A DNA stretch of 64,000 nucleotides from Aporrectodea caliginosa (taxonomy: Eukaryota > Annelida > Clitellata > Crassiclitellata > Lumbricidae), in assembly GCA_020284085.1 (NCBI GenBank), contig JACEVL010000201.1, positions 1,101,668 to 1,165,667 on the forward strand, read 5' to 3'. Below, one piece after another: positions 63,491-64,000 of this stretch. A model generated the notes under the pieces. The model saw only the letters and a program-made list of their open reading frames with translations, made no database searches and was not told where the DNA came from. The translations under genes and the position numbers were made by a program. Within the stretch, counting starts at the first letter, position 1; the number at the start of each line of letters is the position of its first letter.

Positions 63491-64000
63491 TTTGTCTGTT
63501 TTCAGCGTTATTCGGGTTTCGGGGATTCGGGTTGACCCCCATTTTAGCAATGACAAAGCTACTTGCCAGTCTGCTACTGGTAAATGGTTTAGGTAAAACT
63601 CAAGGTCTGGTCGTTTGTGGCCGATCGCATACAAACGATATGGACTGAGAGAGAGAGAGAGAGAGTAGAGTGCTGTGACCTCACAGCTTTTTTCCCTTAA
63701 GTAATTAACTAATCAACGAGTTCTAAACACAATAATATGTCTGCAAAAGAACTTTTATTTCGTGAAAAATTATTGAGTGAAGTACGGACAAATTTCTCGA
63801 TGTGGCTAACCCAACCGATACTTTGGGACAGGCACATGCGGTTATCCATCATCAACCAAATGCAGAATTGATCCATGAATACCATGCATCAGTTTTTTTA
63901 GGTAGACAAGGTTTTACTAGTGAGTTTCTTCATATCTAGAACTTTTACCCACAAGCAGAAACCTCTGCATTTGCAATCTTTGTTTGCCTACTGATAAACT
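63491..64000. other. Flank beyond the gypsy element
   Basis: It has a short (GA)n at about 63646-63665. Between 63720 and 63951 two overlapping frames could be a degraded or spliced coding piece: one begins MSAKELLFREKLLSEVRT, the other reads GQAHAVIHHQPNAELIHEYH. I recognise no family. Confidence 0.4.

Noticed and set aside
62599..63542. Similar ORFs of 195-287 codons in the 5' LTR
   Set aside because: Same reason: translation of the U3 minisatellite.

Overview
The window is nuclear DNA of an animal. Its genes are split by GT-AG introns, and the proteins they encode are recognisable metazoan orthologues: RYK, CEP295 and cytoplasmic tryptophanyl-tRNA synthetase. The noncoding part is AT-rich and full of LINE 3' ends, tRNA-derived SINEs, MITEs and a Ty3/gypsy LTR retrotransposon. 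The intron sizes, the lack of a visible WHEP domain in the TrpRS and this repeat mix suggest a marine invertebrate, possibly a deuterostome such as an echinoderm. That placement is inference; no marker in the window fixes the phylum.

Layout. (1) 1-25018, minus strand: the 5' two-thirds of a RYK/Derailed Wnt receptor gene. I reconstructed ten coding exons: signal peptide, WIF domain, stalk, membrane segment, juxtamembrane region and start of the pseudokinase domain. The C-lobe lies beyond position 1. Intron 1 is about 13.3 kb and rich in mobile elements. (2) 25019-27787: a divergent intergenic region between RYK and CEP295, carrying a ~795 bp mariner-like MITE. (3) 27788-43070, plus strand: CEP295, for which 21 coding exons join in frame into 1956 codons plus stop, from the conserved N-terminus to a C-terminal ALMS motif. 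(4) 45272-46495, minus strand: cytoplasmic TrpRS (WARS1) with its coding sequence in one exon and a probable splice acceptor just before the ATG. It converges on CEP295. (5) 46502-53746: no gene recognised; holds a SINE, a Harbinger-like MITE, LINE ends and a 1.7 kb foldback palindrome built from ~179 bp tandem units. (6) 53747-54010, minus strand: a small acidic-tailed protein, possibly the KEOPS subunit GON7. (7) 54011-55746: a MITE and AT-rich sequence. (8) 55747-63490, minus strand: a nearly intact Ty3/gypsy element with one 1604-codon gag-pol frame, PBS, PPT and LTRs whose U3 is a TGAGCA minisatellite. (9) 63491-64000: nothing firm.

The host genes form no operon or pathway: RYK is a Wnt receptor, CEP295 acts in centriole-to-centrosome conversion, TrpRS in translation and the GON7 candidate in tRNA modification. 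What stands out is the mobile DNA: at least seven non-autonomous DNA-transposon copies with readable target-site duplications, LINE and SINE 3' ends with similar microsatellite tails, the foldback palindrome, and an LTR element whose two outer ends are both shortened relative to its inner LTR ends and which shows no clear target-site duplication.
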